From positions 1-49,482 of the forward strand of contig NZ_AJLJ01000190.1 in assembly GCF_000317245.1 (NCBI RefSeq): a DNA stretch of 49,482 nucleotides. The letters run 5' to 3'. Of the stretch, positions 26,572 through 35,446 are shown piece by piece. A program made the position numbers and the translations under genes. The stretch's first letter is position 1. The number at the start of each line of letters is the position of its first letter. Source of the stretch: Fischerella muscicola SAG 1427-1 = PCC 73103 (lineage in GTDB: Bacteria; Cyanobacteriota; Cyanobacteriia; Cyanobacteriales; Nostocaceae). The notes under the pieces are model-generated. The model saw only the letters and a program-made list of their open reading frames with translations, had not been told where the DNA came from and did not search any database.

Positions 26572-29500
26572 TTACTCAATTGGTGTCGGTAAGGTAAAGT
26601 AAAAAGTACTGCCTTGACCTAAGGTACTTTCTACCCAGATGCGTCCTCCGTGCTGTTGAACTATTTTGCGGCAAATAGCCAGCCCTAGACCCGTACCTCC
26701 CTTCTGACGAGAATCTGAGGCGTCAACTTGTTGGAATCTGCCAAAGATACTTTCCAGTTTATCAGTAGGGATACCCCTTCCTTGGTCTTTGACTTTAAAC
26801 AGAACTCGTTCGGCTTGGTCTTCAGTACTGATTGTGATTGTAGTTCCACCATATGAGAATTTAATGGCATTACTCAGTAGATTTACTATCGTTTGAATAA
26901 TCCAGTCTTCATCAGCCCATATTTGTATTCTTGAAGATACAAAGGAAACTGTAATTTTATTTTCCTCAGCTAGGGGTCGCAAAGTTTCTATCGCCTGTCG
27001 TATCAGGTTAGCAGCATCGCACCATTGTTGATTTAATCTAATTTTGTTTGCCTCTAGCCTTTCTAGGTCAAGAATATCATTTACCAAACGCACTAGTCGC
27101 TCCGACTCGCTCGCAGCAATTTCTAACATCTGTTTGGTAGCTTCAGGTTCGTTATCGAGTACCCCCGCAGCGAGTAATCCCAAAGAACCGCGAATAGAAG
27201 ATAGAGGGGTTCGCAGTTCATGGCTGACAACTGAGATAAACTCATTTTTCATTTTATCAATTGCCCGACGTTCAGTAATGTCTTGAATTTGTATGACTAG
27301 GTGCAATGGTTGACTTTGACTATCCCTAACTAGTGAAGAACTATAAATAACCCAAATAGTATCGCCAAGTTTGTGAAGGTAGCGTTTCTCAATTTGAATT
27401 CGAGAAATGTTACCTGCTAAAATTTGCTGCCAAGCATTTACGTGTGGTTCTAGGTCATCTGGGTGGGTAATATGATTTAAGAGAAAATTTTCTTCTAGTA
27501 ATTCCTGTTCTGAATAACCCAAAATATCGCAGAAAGCACGATTTACTTTTAACAAGTGACCATCAGGCTTGACTAAAGCCATACCATTAAAAGCATTGTC
27601 AAACGCACTACGAAAGCGTTCTTCGCTTTCTTGTAATTCCTGTGTCCGCTCTTGGACGCGGATTTCTAAAGCTGTGCTGAATCGCTTGAGTTCTTCTTCT
27701 GCTCGCTTGCGATCGCTAATATCTTTCCCAATAGCAATAATACTACCATCGGATAGCCGCACATTTGCCCAACAGGTATCTACAATCTTGCCATCAGCAG
27801 TGCTAGTTTTAAAGTCTTGCCATTTCCCAGATGCAGTGAGTATGTAATTACACACTTGCTGATGATAATCAGGATCTGGGTAACATTTATTTAATAAGAA
27901 GTTTCCTTTTTCTTGAATTTTTTCTTTTGACCAACCAAGAATTCGCTCTATTTGTCGGTTAGCTAACTTAATTTGACCATTGCAATCAAATAAAGCCACC
28001 ATCACAGGAATATGATCGAATATTGTTTGTAAAAATTCTTTTTGTTGTCTGAGTTCCTCTTCTGTGCGCTTAAAGTCAGTAATATCAAGTTCAACCCCAT
28101 CCCAGACTATCCGGCCGTCTTCCAGAAGGCGGGGTGCTGAACAAATATGTGACCATCTAATTTCACCAGAAGGTATTACTCTACGCAGTTGAATATCGAA
28201 AACTGACAAGTTACGTATCGACTCAGCAACTGCTTGAGCTTTGCGGGTAAGGTCTTCTTTTAAAATCGTTTTGAAGAGGAGATTGGAATTTTGCAAAACG
28301 GCTTCTGTCTTGAGTCCAAACAGGTACTCACAACTTGCACTGATATAATTGTATTTATAACTACCATCAATGTCTCGTGTAAGCTGATAAATCATACCAT
28401 TTGGTAAGTTATCACCTATTGAACGTAGCATTGCTTCTCGTTCTTTGAGCGCCAGTTCTGCTTGCTTGCGAGCCGTGATATCTACTACCACAGTGGTAAC
28501 TAGCCAGCAGCCTGCTGCTTCATCCCGTTGAGAAATAATATTTTCCGAGTTCCAACGCAAAGAGCCATCTTTGTGCCAAAATCTATACTCCAGTGTAGTG
28601 GGACGTTCTGCATATATATCTTGAAAGCATGATGGCAACTTATTTTCCCGATCTTCATGTAAGATTAGTGAGTTCCAGAGCTTTGGATCTGCCATGAATT
28701 CTGCTGCTGTATAGCCAAAAATTCTCTCACAGCCAGGGGAGCAGTAATTATATTGCACTGTTTTGTCTGAAAAAAGCCGACAAGAGACAATAGCCGCGTT
28801 TACACTCTCAAGGACAGTATTAAGCTTGGTTTCTGAGGCTTTTAAAGCCTCTTCTGTTTGTTTGCGATCGCTGATGTCAAGAATTACCCCGATCATACGC
28901 ACTGGTTTACCTTGGGTGTCATAAATTCCCCGGCCTCTTGACATCATCCAGTACAGGCTACCATCAGGATGGATCACACGATATTCGCTTTTATAGTCAC
29001 TATGGGTGTTCAGAGCATAGCTAACAGCCTGCTCAACTCGGTCGATATCTTCGGGGTGGACGTGATCGCGCCATAATTGATAACTAGGTACTATTCCATC
29101 AGGTGTCAAACCAAGCAATCGAAAGTGGTTCTCATTCCATGTCGTCTCACCTGTAGTAATTTGCCAATCCCAAATACCAATGTAAGTTAAGTCAAGGATA
29201 AGTCTGAGTCGCTCTTCACTCTCACGCAATTGCTCTAGTACTTTTTTACCCTGCTCGATATCCTCTAGTGTTGCTAAATCAGCAAATTTGGGACTATTGT
29301 CTGGGATTTTTGCTAACCCTTGTTGTTCCAAATCTATTTCTTGACAATTGCTGATCTTTTCCATGACAGCGATCGCCAATACAGGTTGACCATTTTGAGC
29401 AAAAATTAGTGAGACAGTATTTCGTAGATAAATGCTATTGCCATTCTCACAGCGATAGCGTGATTCGGTTTGGAAAACTTCTCGTTCTTGCTGGAGCAAT

Positions 29501-29742
29501 TGTGCAAACAGAGACTGATTGAGAGTGCGATCGCTTTCATCGATCAGATCAATAAATCCCATTCCTTGCAAAGCTTGTTCACTATAGCCAAGCATCTGCT
29601 GAGTTGCCAGATTAATCTTGACAAATCGTCCACCAAGGTCTGTGAATGCAATCCCAACTGCTGAATGTTCAAACATTACTCGTAGGAAAGCTGCACTGAC
29701 AGGTAAGCTATCCAAGATATTCTGTAGCAGTTGCTCTTTCAT
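26572..29742 (-). CDS. Soluble multi-PAS sensor histidine kinase
   Basis: The 1056-residue kinase carries about six PAS/PAC units: near 16-130, 175-295, 305-430, 436-560, 566-685 and 710-825, each ending in a DIS/DITxRKxxE-type linker. A coiled coil (EIRVQERTQELQESEERF) precedes the last PAS. HisKA holds SVVSHELRTPLSSIRGSLG at about 840; HATPase has NLLSNAIKFS, VKDQGRGIP, FGRFQQVD and GGTGLGLAICRKIV. There is no transmembrane helix, so signals are cytoplasmic (redox, light or small molecules). No GAF or phytochrome Cys-His motif is apparent. It is flanked by regulators 37 nt and 60 nt away, forming a probable operon. Confidence 0.93.
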   Translation of the reverse strand: MKEQLLQNILDSLPVSAAFLRVMFEHSAVGIAFTDLGGRFVKINLATQQMLGYSEQALQGMGFIDLIDESDRTLNQSLFAQLLQQEREVFQTESRYRCENGNSIYLRNTVSLIFAQNGQPVLAIAVMEKISNCQEIDLEQQGLAKIPDNSPKFADLATLEDIEQGKKVLEQLRESEERLRLILDLTYIGIWDWQITTGETTWNENHFRLLGLTPDGIVPSYQLWRDHVHPEDIDRVEQAVSYALNTHSDYKSEYRVIHPDGSLYWMMSRGRGIYDTQGKPVRMIGVILDISDRKQTEEALKASETKLNTVLESVNAAIVSCRLFSDKTVQYNYCSPGCERIFGYTAAEFMADPKLWNSLILHEDRENKLPSCFQDIYAERPTTLEYRFWHKDGSLRWNSENIISQRDEAAGCWLVTTVVVDITARKQAELALKEREAMLRSIGDNLPNGMIYQLTRDIDGSYKYNYISASCEYLFGLKTEAVLQNSNLLFKTILKEDLTRKAQAVAESIRNLSVFDIQLRRVIPSGEIRWSHICSAPRLLEDGRIVWDGVELDITDFKRTEEELRQQKEFLQTIFDHIPVMVALFDCNGQIKLANRQIERILGWSKEKIQEKGNFLLNKCYPDPDYHQQVCNYILTASGKWQDFKTSTADGKIVDTCWANVRLSDGSIIAIGKDISDRKRAEEELKRFSTALEIRVQERTQELQESEERFRSAFDNAFNGMALVKPDGHLLKVNRAFCDILGYSEQELLEENFLLNHITHPDDLEPHVNAWQQILAGNISRIQIEKRYLHKLGDTIWVIYSSSLVRDSQSQPLHLVIQIQDITERRAIDKMKNEFISVVSHELRTPLSSIRGSLGLLAAGVLDNEPEATKQMLEIAASESERLVRLVNDILDLERLEANKIRLNQQWCDAANLIRQAIETLRPLAEENKITVSFVSSRIQIWADEDWIIQTIVNLLSNAIKFSYGGTTITISTEDQAERVLFKVKDQGRGIPTDKLESIFGRFQQVDASDSRQKGGTGLGLAICRKIVQQHGGRIWVESTLGQGSTFYFTLPTPIE

Positions 29743-29776
29743 ATGCTAGGGAAGGATAAATAACTGATAACTGTAC

Positions 29777-29798
29777 AGACGCGATGTTCCTCGCGTCT
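29777..29798. repeat. Dispersed palindrome AGACGCGA...TCGCGTCT
   Basis: AGACGCGA (29777-29784) and TCGCGTCT (29791-29798) flank TGTTCC in the 60-nt gap between the response regulator and kinase genes. It is the same core as the tRNA-Ser terminator and the in-gene repeat at 48400. It could form an RNA hairpin that tunes expression within the operon. Confidence 0.6.
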
Positions 29799-29802
29799 CT
29801 AG

Positions 29803-31734
29803 TTAATTGGCGATCGCAATCTCATCAACTCTGCATCGTCTTTGCACTCTTTGCAATCGATTTAGCAGGCGCGAGACTAGTTCTGACTCTATAATTGGCT
29901 TAGTCACATAGTCATCTGCTCCCGCAGCAAAAACTCTAGAGATAGTTTCTCTATCTTTCAGAGCAGATAAAAATAGTATTGGTATCCCACCCCAACGGAA
30001 GTCATTGCGTACTACTTGGCATATTTCTAATCCATTGAAATAGGGCATATTTACATCTAAAATCAATAGGTTAGGAGCAAAAACTTCCAAAATTTCCCAG
30101 AATTTTCGGGGATTGTTCAAAGTTGTTACCCGAAGTCCCCAAGATGGTAATAAATCAGATAGGAAATCTAATATTTCGGGATCATCATCCACCACCATCA
30201 CCTTGGCTTCCACTTTACGAGTCTGATTTAATACTGTCACGATTGTTTGGAAAATGCGATCGCTAGGAATAGGTTTTTGTAAAAACGTATACCCTCCTAA
30301 ATGAGCTACTTTCAATCTCAAACTCAATTGATTCTGTGCAGTAAATACAACAACTGGAACTTTAAGTTTTTGCTCATTCAATTCTGCTAGCAGCTTGAGT
30401 CCATTCTCTGTTCTATCAGCAAAAGTGAGGTCTAGCAGAATAATCTCAGGAAGATTCTCAGTAATTACTCTCTTCGCAGCGATTAAATTTGTTACTACTT
30501 CAACTTGTAGCCCCCAAGCAATTGCTTCAATTTTCAGTTTTTCAGTTAACACAGGATCATCATCAATCACCAATACTCGCTGACGAAGGGAGGTGCTTGA
30601 AGTTAGAGAAGTGCTTATAGTGGGGAAAGTGGGAGAACTAAAGGAAGTAGAGGAAGACAAAATAGAACAATTGCTTCCTTGTCCCCCATCTCCAATTACC
30701 ACAATTTGCCACAGTAACTCGACTAATTTATTAATTTGTAGTGCTAGATTTTGCTCCTTAGCTGTCGTGTTTTGGAATAAATGTTCAATTTGTCGCGCTA
30801 CTTCAGAACCTTCTGATAAACCTAAAGATCCCAGTGAACCAATTAAGCGATGTGCCTGTGCTATTGCTTTTTCGCGTAGTGTATGATTTAGGTTTCCATT
30901 AGCAAGAAGAGCGATCGCCCGCTCAAACAATTCAATCTGTTCTGTGAGACTCTTTTTAAATTCCTCTCTCATCTTTGCAACCACAGTCAGAACCTCTGTT
31001 TTGGCTTGAAGATGAGGGTGATTGGGTATAAACGCTTCTTCTTGGTTTTTAGCTTTATTGTCTTCCTGTTTGAGTCTATAGCCCAATCCATAAACTGTCT
31101 CAATTAAATCTTTGGTCATCCCAACTGCTTTTAGCTTTCGCCGCAGACCTTTAATTTGCGTTGTGACAGCTTCTTCTCCTGGAAATTCATCAACAGACCA
31201 GACAAAGTCTAGTATTTTACTGCGACTGAAAATCCGTTGAGGATTTCGTAGCAATAGCTCCAATAAACCATATTCTTTAGGAGTCAGACACAGACGTTTC
31301 TGGTTATATGTAACTTCTGTTGTTTTCAAATCCAACTTTAAGTCTTCCCAGGTAAGTACCTTTGGTAATACCTCTCTTCCACGTCTCAGTAAAGCCCTGA
31401 CTCTAGCAATTAACTCTGAAAAATCAAAAGGTTTAATCAGATAATCATCTGCACCAGCATCTAAACCCATGACTCGATCTGTGCTTTTATCTAGAGCAGT
31501 TAGGATGAGAATAGGCACTTCATAGCCTTCGTTGCGTAGTTGGCGACAAATGCTAATACCATCTAGATCTGGGAGAAGCACATCTAATAATATCAAGCTA
31601 TAATTGCACTCTTTTGCTAACTTCAGACCAGTCTCACCATCGTTTGTGATATCTACTACGTAATCATGGTCAGCGAGTAATTTAGAAAGTGTTGCAGCAG
31701 CATATTCATCATCTTCTATCAATAAAATTTTCAT
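29803..31734 (-). CDS. Multi-domain response regulator: REC-wHTH-HPt-REC-REC
   Basis: The 643-residue protein has five domains in order. REC1 (1-117: Asp51, Lys101). OmpR-type winged helix (about 125-222: LTPKEYGLLELLLRNPQRIFSR, TQIKGLRRKLK, VYGLGYRL). HPt (about 255-345, phospho-His295 in AHRLIGSLGSLG). A Ser/Thr-rich linker (356-384). REC2 (386-503: Asp435, Lys487). REC3 (511-625: Asp560, Lys612). It can take phosphate on Asp, pass it through His295, and bind DNA through the winged helix, so it may act as both relay and transcription factor. It is first in the minus-strand run, directly before the six-PAS kinase. Its target promoter is unknown. Confidence 0.9.
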   Translation of the reverse strand: MKILLIEDDEYAAATLSKLLADHDYVVDITNDGETGLKLAKECNYSLILLDVLLPDLDGISICRQLRNEGYEVPILILTALDKSTDRVMGLDAGADDYLIKPFDFSELIARVRALLRRGREVLPKVLTWEDLKLDLKTTEVTYNQKRLCLTPKEYGLLELLLRNPQRIFSRSKILDFVWSVDEFPGEEAVTTQIKGLRRKLKAVGMTKDLIETVYGLGYRLKQEDNKAKNQEEAFIPNHPHLQAKTEVLTVVAKMREEFKKSLTEQIELFERAIALLANGNLNHTLREKAIAQAHRLIGSLGSLGLSEGSEVARQIEHLFQNTTAKEQNLALQINKLVELLWQIVVIGDGGQGSNCSILSSSTSFSSPTFPTISTSLTSSTSLRQRVLVIDDDPVLTEKLKIEAIAWGLQVEVVTNLIAAKRVITENLPEIILLDLTFADRTENGLKLLAELNEQKLKVPVVVFTAQNQLSLRLKVAHLGGYTFLQKPIPSDRIFQTIVTVLNQTRKVEAKVMVVDDDPEILDFLSDLLPSWGLRVTTLNNPRKFWEILEVFAPNLLILDVNMPYFNGLEICQVVRNDFRWGGIPILFLSALKDRETISRVFAAGADDYVTKPIIESELVSRLLNRLQRVQRRCRVDEIAIAN

Positions 31735-31862
31735 GTTAAAAACTCTTTATTTATGAAAATTTTATAAACTTAGTAATTTTGTGTTTTGCATTGATTTATT
31801 AAAATTAAAAAAATTTCATATATGAAAATCCTATTCTTTTTTCCGTTTTCCCTAAAATTATA

Positions 31863-31965
31863 TATAGCATTCCTAAACTATTTATGAACAAAAAGCTCCC
31901 CGACTTCTTGAAGAAGTCGGGGAGCTGAACTCTCTATTTTCACAACTCCTAGACAGATTGTTATA
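31863..31965. mobile_element. MITE-like element with perfect central hairpin (copy 2)
   Basis: The 103-bp element has ends TATAGCATTCCTAA and TTGTTATA and a hairpin at 31894-31926 with perfect 16-bp arms around one G. Read on the minus strand it aligns with copy 1 (TATAACAATC..., GAGTTGTGA). It ends 5 nt from the stop codon of the next gene and probably serves as its terminator. Confidence 0.75.
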
Positions 31966-31970
31966 GAGTA

Positions 31971-33482
31971 TTATGGAAGCCAAAAATCAGGCAAAATAGA
32001 CTTACTCACATGATGCACAGTTCTATTCACTGTCCTTGCTAATTGAATGTGAGGTTCATCAGTTTCGACTCCTATAATCTGTGCTGGCGTACCCTCACCC
32101 AAGTGAGAAATTACTAAATTTGCTGCTTCTAAACCTGTGACGTAAGCTTTTTCTTGAGACCAAGAACCGTGGCGATTAACAATCCAATCACCACTCATAA
32201 ATACATTTTTTATACTAGTTTTGATCGGCAGCATATGGCGATAGCTACCAGGGGCAAAGTGAGTAACCGCCTGTGGTAAACGAATAACGCTGCTATCAAC
32301 TACTTTCGCTTGTTGAAATTCTGGTAGACAAGTTGCCAAATAACGCTGCACTATTGGTATGATTTCTTGATCTTTTAGGGGAATAAATTGATTAGCATGA
32401 TAAAAATCAACTTCTACAACTGTCCCCGGTTCATGTTGATATTCATCGTGTAGGGCGTTCAAATCAAAAAATGTCCAGCCTGTAGTTTTATCAAACCCAA
32501 AGCAAGCATTAGAAGGACGAGGAATTGTAATTTTGCGGTCAAACCAAAGACGAGTTGCTAAAACATCAATTGCCCCTAAATTATTTAAATTGCGGAATTC
32601 TGTACGAGTTTGCAAACTGCTGCTACTAGAGACAATCTTTTTCATCCCAGTGACACCGACAGCAAAAATTATTGCATCAGCATCAAACACTTCTTCACCG
32701 CAAACTACGCCTGTCGCCTGATTATTACTATCGATAATTAAGTCAGTCACACGTTTATTAGTGAGGAATCTTCCTCCTAATTTTTCAATGTATTGTATCC
32801 AAGGGCGAAAGATTTTTTCTCCAACAGTTCCTCGACACCAAACTACATCAAAATCTGGTTGATGCGCCAGAATAAAATAGTAAAGCATCCCCAAAGCTGC
32901 TGCTGCGGAACATTGTTCACCAGGTGCAAACAAGCCCACCAATAACATTGGTTCAAAGGATTCGCTGTAAAGTCGTGCAGAAACACCAAAATCTTTGAAC
33001 AATTCTCGCGCCGTCACAAAATCATATTTTCGCCAAGCTGCATCAGAATTATCAAAATCAATAACAGCGTAAAGTAAAGGTAAGGCGCTGAGGCGATCAA
33101 TTAATGGTAGGCGTTTAAATTGAGTATAGATAAAAGTCCCTAGAGGTGTGGGAAGTTGGGGTAAGTTTTGAAAAATTGGTGATTCAACTTCTAAACCTGC
33201 GGGTGAATATTGGGACGAACGAGTCCAAGTGGTAAAGGGGTTAATTCCTAATTCATGAATCAAGGCAAAGATATTTCTGTAAGGATACCAAAAACCGTGA
33301 ATTCCCGCTTCTACTGAACGTCCTCCTGGGGTTTTCCAACCAGCAACAAGTCCACCAGGATAAGAACCTGCTTCGAGAAGAGTCACATCGTAACCTTGTT
33401 TCGCTAGGTGATAGGTTGCACCTAACCCAGCCCAACCTGCACCAACAACTATCACTTTTTTACGTTGTGATGCTTCTGTCAT
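31971..33482 (-). CDS. FAD-dependent amine oxidase/carotene desaturase-like oxidoreductase
   Basis: The 503-residue protein begins with the FAD motif VIVVGAGWAGLGATYHLAKQGYDVTLLEA and has YPGGLVAGW and SVEAGIHGFWYPYRN segments, as in CrtP/CrtQ/CrtU-type desaturases. The C-terminal FAD contact is NVFMSGDWIVNRHGSWSQEKAYVTGLEAANLV. It is clearly a different subfamily from crtP in this window, and closer to zeta-carotene desaturase/CrtU-like proteins. The substrate may be a carotenoid or another hydrophobic polyene; this is inference. It stands alone, with a MITE-like element directly after its stop. Confidence 0.8.
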   Translation of the reverse strand: MTEASQRKKVIVVGAGWAGLGATYHLAKQGYDVTLLEAGSYPGGLVAGWKTPGGRSVEAGIHGFWYPYRNIFALIHELGINPFTTWTRSSQYSPAGLEVESPIFQNLPQLPTPLGTFIYTQFKRLPLIDRLSALPLLYAVIDFDNSDAAWRKYDFVTARELFKDFGVSARLYSESFEPMLLVGLFAPGEQCSAAAALGMLYYFILAHQPDFDVVWCRGTVGEKIFRPWIQYIEKLGGRFLTNKRVTDLIIDSNNQATGVVCGEEVFDADAIIFAVGVTGMKKIVSSSSSLQTRTEFRNLNNLGAIDVLATRLWFDRKITIPRPSNACFGFDKTTGWTFFDLNALHDEYQHEPGTVVEVDFYHANQFIPLKDQEIIPIVQRYLATCLPEFQQAKVVDSSVIRLPQAVTHFAPGSYRHMLPIKTSIKNVFMSGDWIVNRHGSWSQEKAYVTGLEAANLVISHLGEGTPAQIIGVETDEPHIQLARTVNRTVHHVSKSILPDFWLP

Positions 33483-33599
33483 CTTTAATCTCCGATTCTC
33501 ACTGTAGATGGGGATGTACCCAATTGTGGTTCTAGTATTAATTTATTGGATTTTGAACAGCCAAAGTTTTGATTTAAATCAGGTGTAAATTAATTCTGA

Positions 33600-33800
33600 T
33601 TATTGATTACTATTTTTCTGTTTATCTTTATCGAGTTTTTCTTGAATAGCTTCACGACAGTACTCAGGAGGATTTTCTTTCTGAGACAGTTCTTGCTTCA
33701 TGGTTTTAGTAACTCGTAAAGTGACTTTTTCCGTTAATGGTTCATCTCTATCAGTTGTGAATGGTTTTAAACTTTGTGGGTTCCCTTTGGGATTAGGCAT
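33600..33800 (-). CDS. Small basic protein, possible ribbon-helix-helix regulator
   Basis: I start this at the ATG at 33798-33800, giving 66 residues: MPNPKGNPQSLKPFTTDRDE, then PLTEKVTLRVTKTMKQELSQKE and PPEYCREAIQEKLDKDK. The LTEKVTLRVTKTM strand followed by two short helices fits the MetJ/Arc ribbon-helix-helix pattern, and MPNPKGNP is a common opening of small cyanobacterial proteins of this kind. The frame stays open 29 codons upstream, but that part crosses two palindromes and is unlike protein. The palindrome at 33828-33849 lies just before it and may be its operator (autoregulation is inferred). Confidence 0.65.
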   Translation of the reverse strand: MPNPKGNPQSLKPFTTDRDEPLTEKVTLRVTKTMKQELSQKENPPEYCREAIQEKLDKDKQKNSNQ

Positions 33801-33827
33801 TTGTGTATAAATGTAAAAATAAATTTG

Positions 33828-33849
33828 AAACACATGACGACATGTGTTT
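33828..33849. promoter_or_regulatory. Palindrome upstream of the RHH-like gene
   Basis: AAACACATG (33828-33836) and CATGTGTTT (33841-33849) are perfect complements around ACGA. It lies 28-49 nt upstream of the 33800 start, in the gap between two divergent small genes, and is a candidate operator. Confidence 0.5.
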
Positions 33850-33859
33850 AATGTTAACA

Positions 33860-33895
33860 AGTGGGTATTTAGTCGCCAAACTAGCAATACCCACT
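33860..33895. repeat. Second inverted repeat in the divergent spacer
   Basis: AGTGGGTATT (33860-33869) and AATACCCACT (33886-33895) form 10-bp perfect arms with an inner TAG/CTA pairing. It is similar in style to the GTGGGTAT-type palindrome at 37983-38054. Confidence 0.5.
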
Positions 33896-33931
33896 AACCA
33901 CTAAGTCCACTATCAAGAGTTGACAATTATT

Positions 33932-34138
33932 ATGCTATCAAGAGAACAGCTTGAAGTGCTATCACTTGAAGACTTACATGCTATTGCCAAAGATTACAGT
34001 ATCCATCCACTAGGAAATCATGGTAAGCGTGAGGCTTGGATTAATGCGATCGCACGATTCCCTTACAAAGCGATAGATCAAATGCGAGATGGGATAGGAA
34101 TATCTAAAGTGATTGTTCATCAAAAAAAATGGAGCTAA
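33932..34138 (+). CDS. Small SAP/Rho-N-like protein
   Basis: The 68-residue protein starts at the ATG at 33932 (a TTG at 33920 is in frame). The pattern LSREQLEVLSLEDLHAIAKDYSIHPLGNHGKREAWINAIARF resembles the helix-loop-helix of SAP or Rho N-terminal motifs, which bind nucleic acid; no other domain is present. Its last three codons and stop (34130-34138) lie within the 3' end of the opposing tRNA-Ala gene, an unusual overlap. Function unknown. Confidence 0.6.
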   Translation: MLSREQLEVLSLEDLHAIAKDYSIHPLGNHGKREAWINAIARFPYKAIDQMRDGIGISKVIVHQKKWS

Positions 34139-34202
34139 GCGGATTCGAACCGCTGACCCCCTCAATGCCATTGAGGTGCTCTACCAACTGAGCTATAACC
34201 CC
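34130..34202 (-). tRNA. tRNA-Ala (anticodon GGC)
   Basis: The minus-strand 73-nt gene has acceptor GGGGTTA/TAGCTCC with an A discriminator, TAGCTCAGTTGGTAGAGC D arm, anticodon stem CCTCA/TGAGG around ATGGCAT, and a CAGCGGTTCGAATCCGCT T arm. Acceptor pairs 3 and 5 are G-U type. The CCA end is not encoded. Its last 9 nt overlap a convergent small gene. Confidence 0.96.
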
Positions 34203-34368
34203 TTGCAAGCTTTATGATAAGCTTTTCAGATTTTTTACTTAGTTATATTAAGTTATCTTCTTAATGATTCTATGTCAATCTATGCCAATTTTATAATAGC
34301 GAATATTAAGATATGTTAAATATATTTTTTGTCAGAATCAAACTACATTTTTCATTAGGTAGACCCAT

Positions 34369-35193
34369 TTGCTGATTCCATCTGTACAACTACCCTTACA
34401 CGGTAAGCGTATTCTCGTCACAGCACCCCGCAATTACGCCGCTAGATTATTGCCAGAATTAATTGCTCAAGGTGCTTTACCTCTGCTGATGCCAACCATA
34501 GAAACTTGTTTAGTAGCAGATTTTACAGCCTTAGATGCTGCACTGACACAGATAAATACGTTTGATTGGATTGCTTTTACCAGCAGAAATGGTATTGATG
34601 GATTTTTTCTACGTTTAGAACAGTTAGGAATAGAAGCTTCGGTGCTGAAAAATTGTCGAATTTCTGCTGTTGGCAAAGATGCAGAAAAATTAGCTAGTTT
34701 TGGTGTGAAAGTAGATTTAGTTCCTCAAGAACCCAGCCCCAAGGGAATTATTACTGAGTTGGCTAAAATTCCAGATATCAACAAGCAAACTGTACTAGTT
34801 CCTGTTCCAGAGGTAGTTGGGATAGCAGAACCGAATATTATTCCTAATTTTCTAGCTGGGTTAAAAAATTTGGGTATGGCTGTGACTCGCGTACCAACCT
34901 ACATGACCCGGTGTTTAGACAAGAGTTTATATGACGTAGAGTTAAATTTAATCCGTCAAGGCAAAATAGATGTGATTGCTTTTAGTAGCACTGCTGAAAT
35001 TTTAGGCTTCTTGCAAATGCTCACCTCAAAAGCGGATTATCAACAAAGTGTAATTGCTTGTTTTGGCCCCTACACCGCAGCCAATGCCAAAAGTCTGGGT
35101 ATGAATGTTTCTATTGTTGCCAAAAACTACAGTTCATTTGCTGGTTTTGCAGAAGCGATCGCTAACTTCATGTCTTCGCATTCGCGTACGTAA
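34369..35193 (+). CDS. hemD: Uroporphyrinogen-III synthase
   Basis: The 274-residue protein has the weakly conserved HemD layout: KRILVTAPRNYAARLLPELIAQG at the N-terminus, the DWIAFTSRNGIDGFF block, VPVPEVVG in the hinge, and DVIAFSSTAEILGFL with ACFGPYTAANAKSLG near the C-terminus. The enzyme closes hydroxymethylbilane with inversion of ring D, giving uroporphyrinogen III for haem, chlorophyll, bilins and cobalamin. The start is TTG at 34369; no ATG is available before the first conserved strand. It is alone on its strand, not next to hemC or cobA. bciB, another tetrapyrrole gene, lies 1.6 kb downstream. Confidence 0.88.
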   Translation: MLIPSVQLPLHGKRILVTAPRNYAARLLPELIAQGALPLLMPTIETCLVADFTALDAALTQINTFDWIAFTSRNGIDGFFLRLEQLGIEASVLKNCRISAVGKDAEKLASFGVKVDLVPQEPSPKGIITELAKIPDINKQTVLVPVPEVVGIAEPNIIPNFLAGLKNLGMAVTRVPTYMTRCLDKSLYDVELNLIRQGKIDVIAFSSTAEILGFLQMLTSKADYQQSVIACFGPYTAANAKSLGMNVSIVAKNYSSFAGFAEAIANFMSSHSRT

Positions 35194-35446
35194 TGTCACT
35201 AATGACACTGTGACTATTTGCAGAATAAAACAGAGAAATGATTCTCATCTGTGTGTTACTAGAATGGAGATTTTCCCCAAAAAATACTATAAAAGTTTAA
35301 AAATATTACATTTATCTTAACAAGACTAGATTAACTATTATTGTCTCTTAATATCTTAATAATTGAGATTCCAGCTTGAGTATTTGCTTGGGCTAGGAAA
35401 TTGGTGTTTAAAACATACTTTTTTCACATCTCTTAAGAAAAGAACC

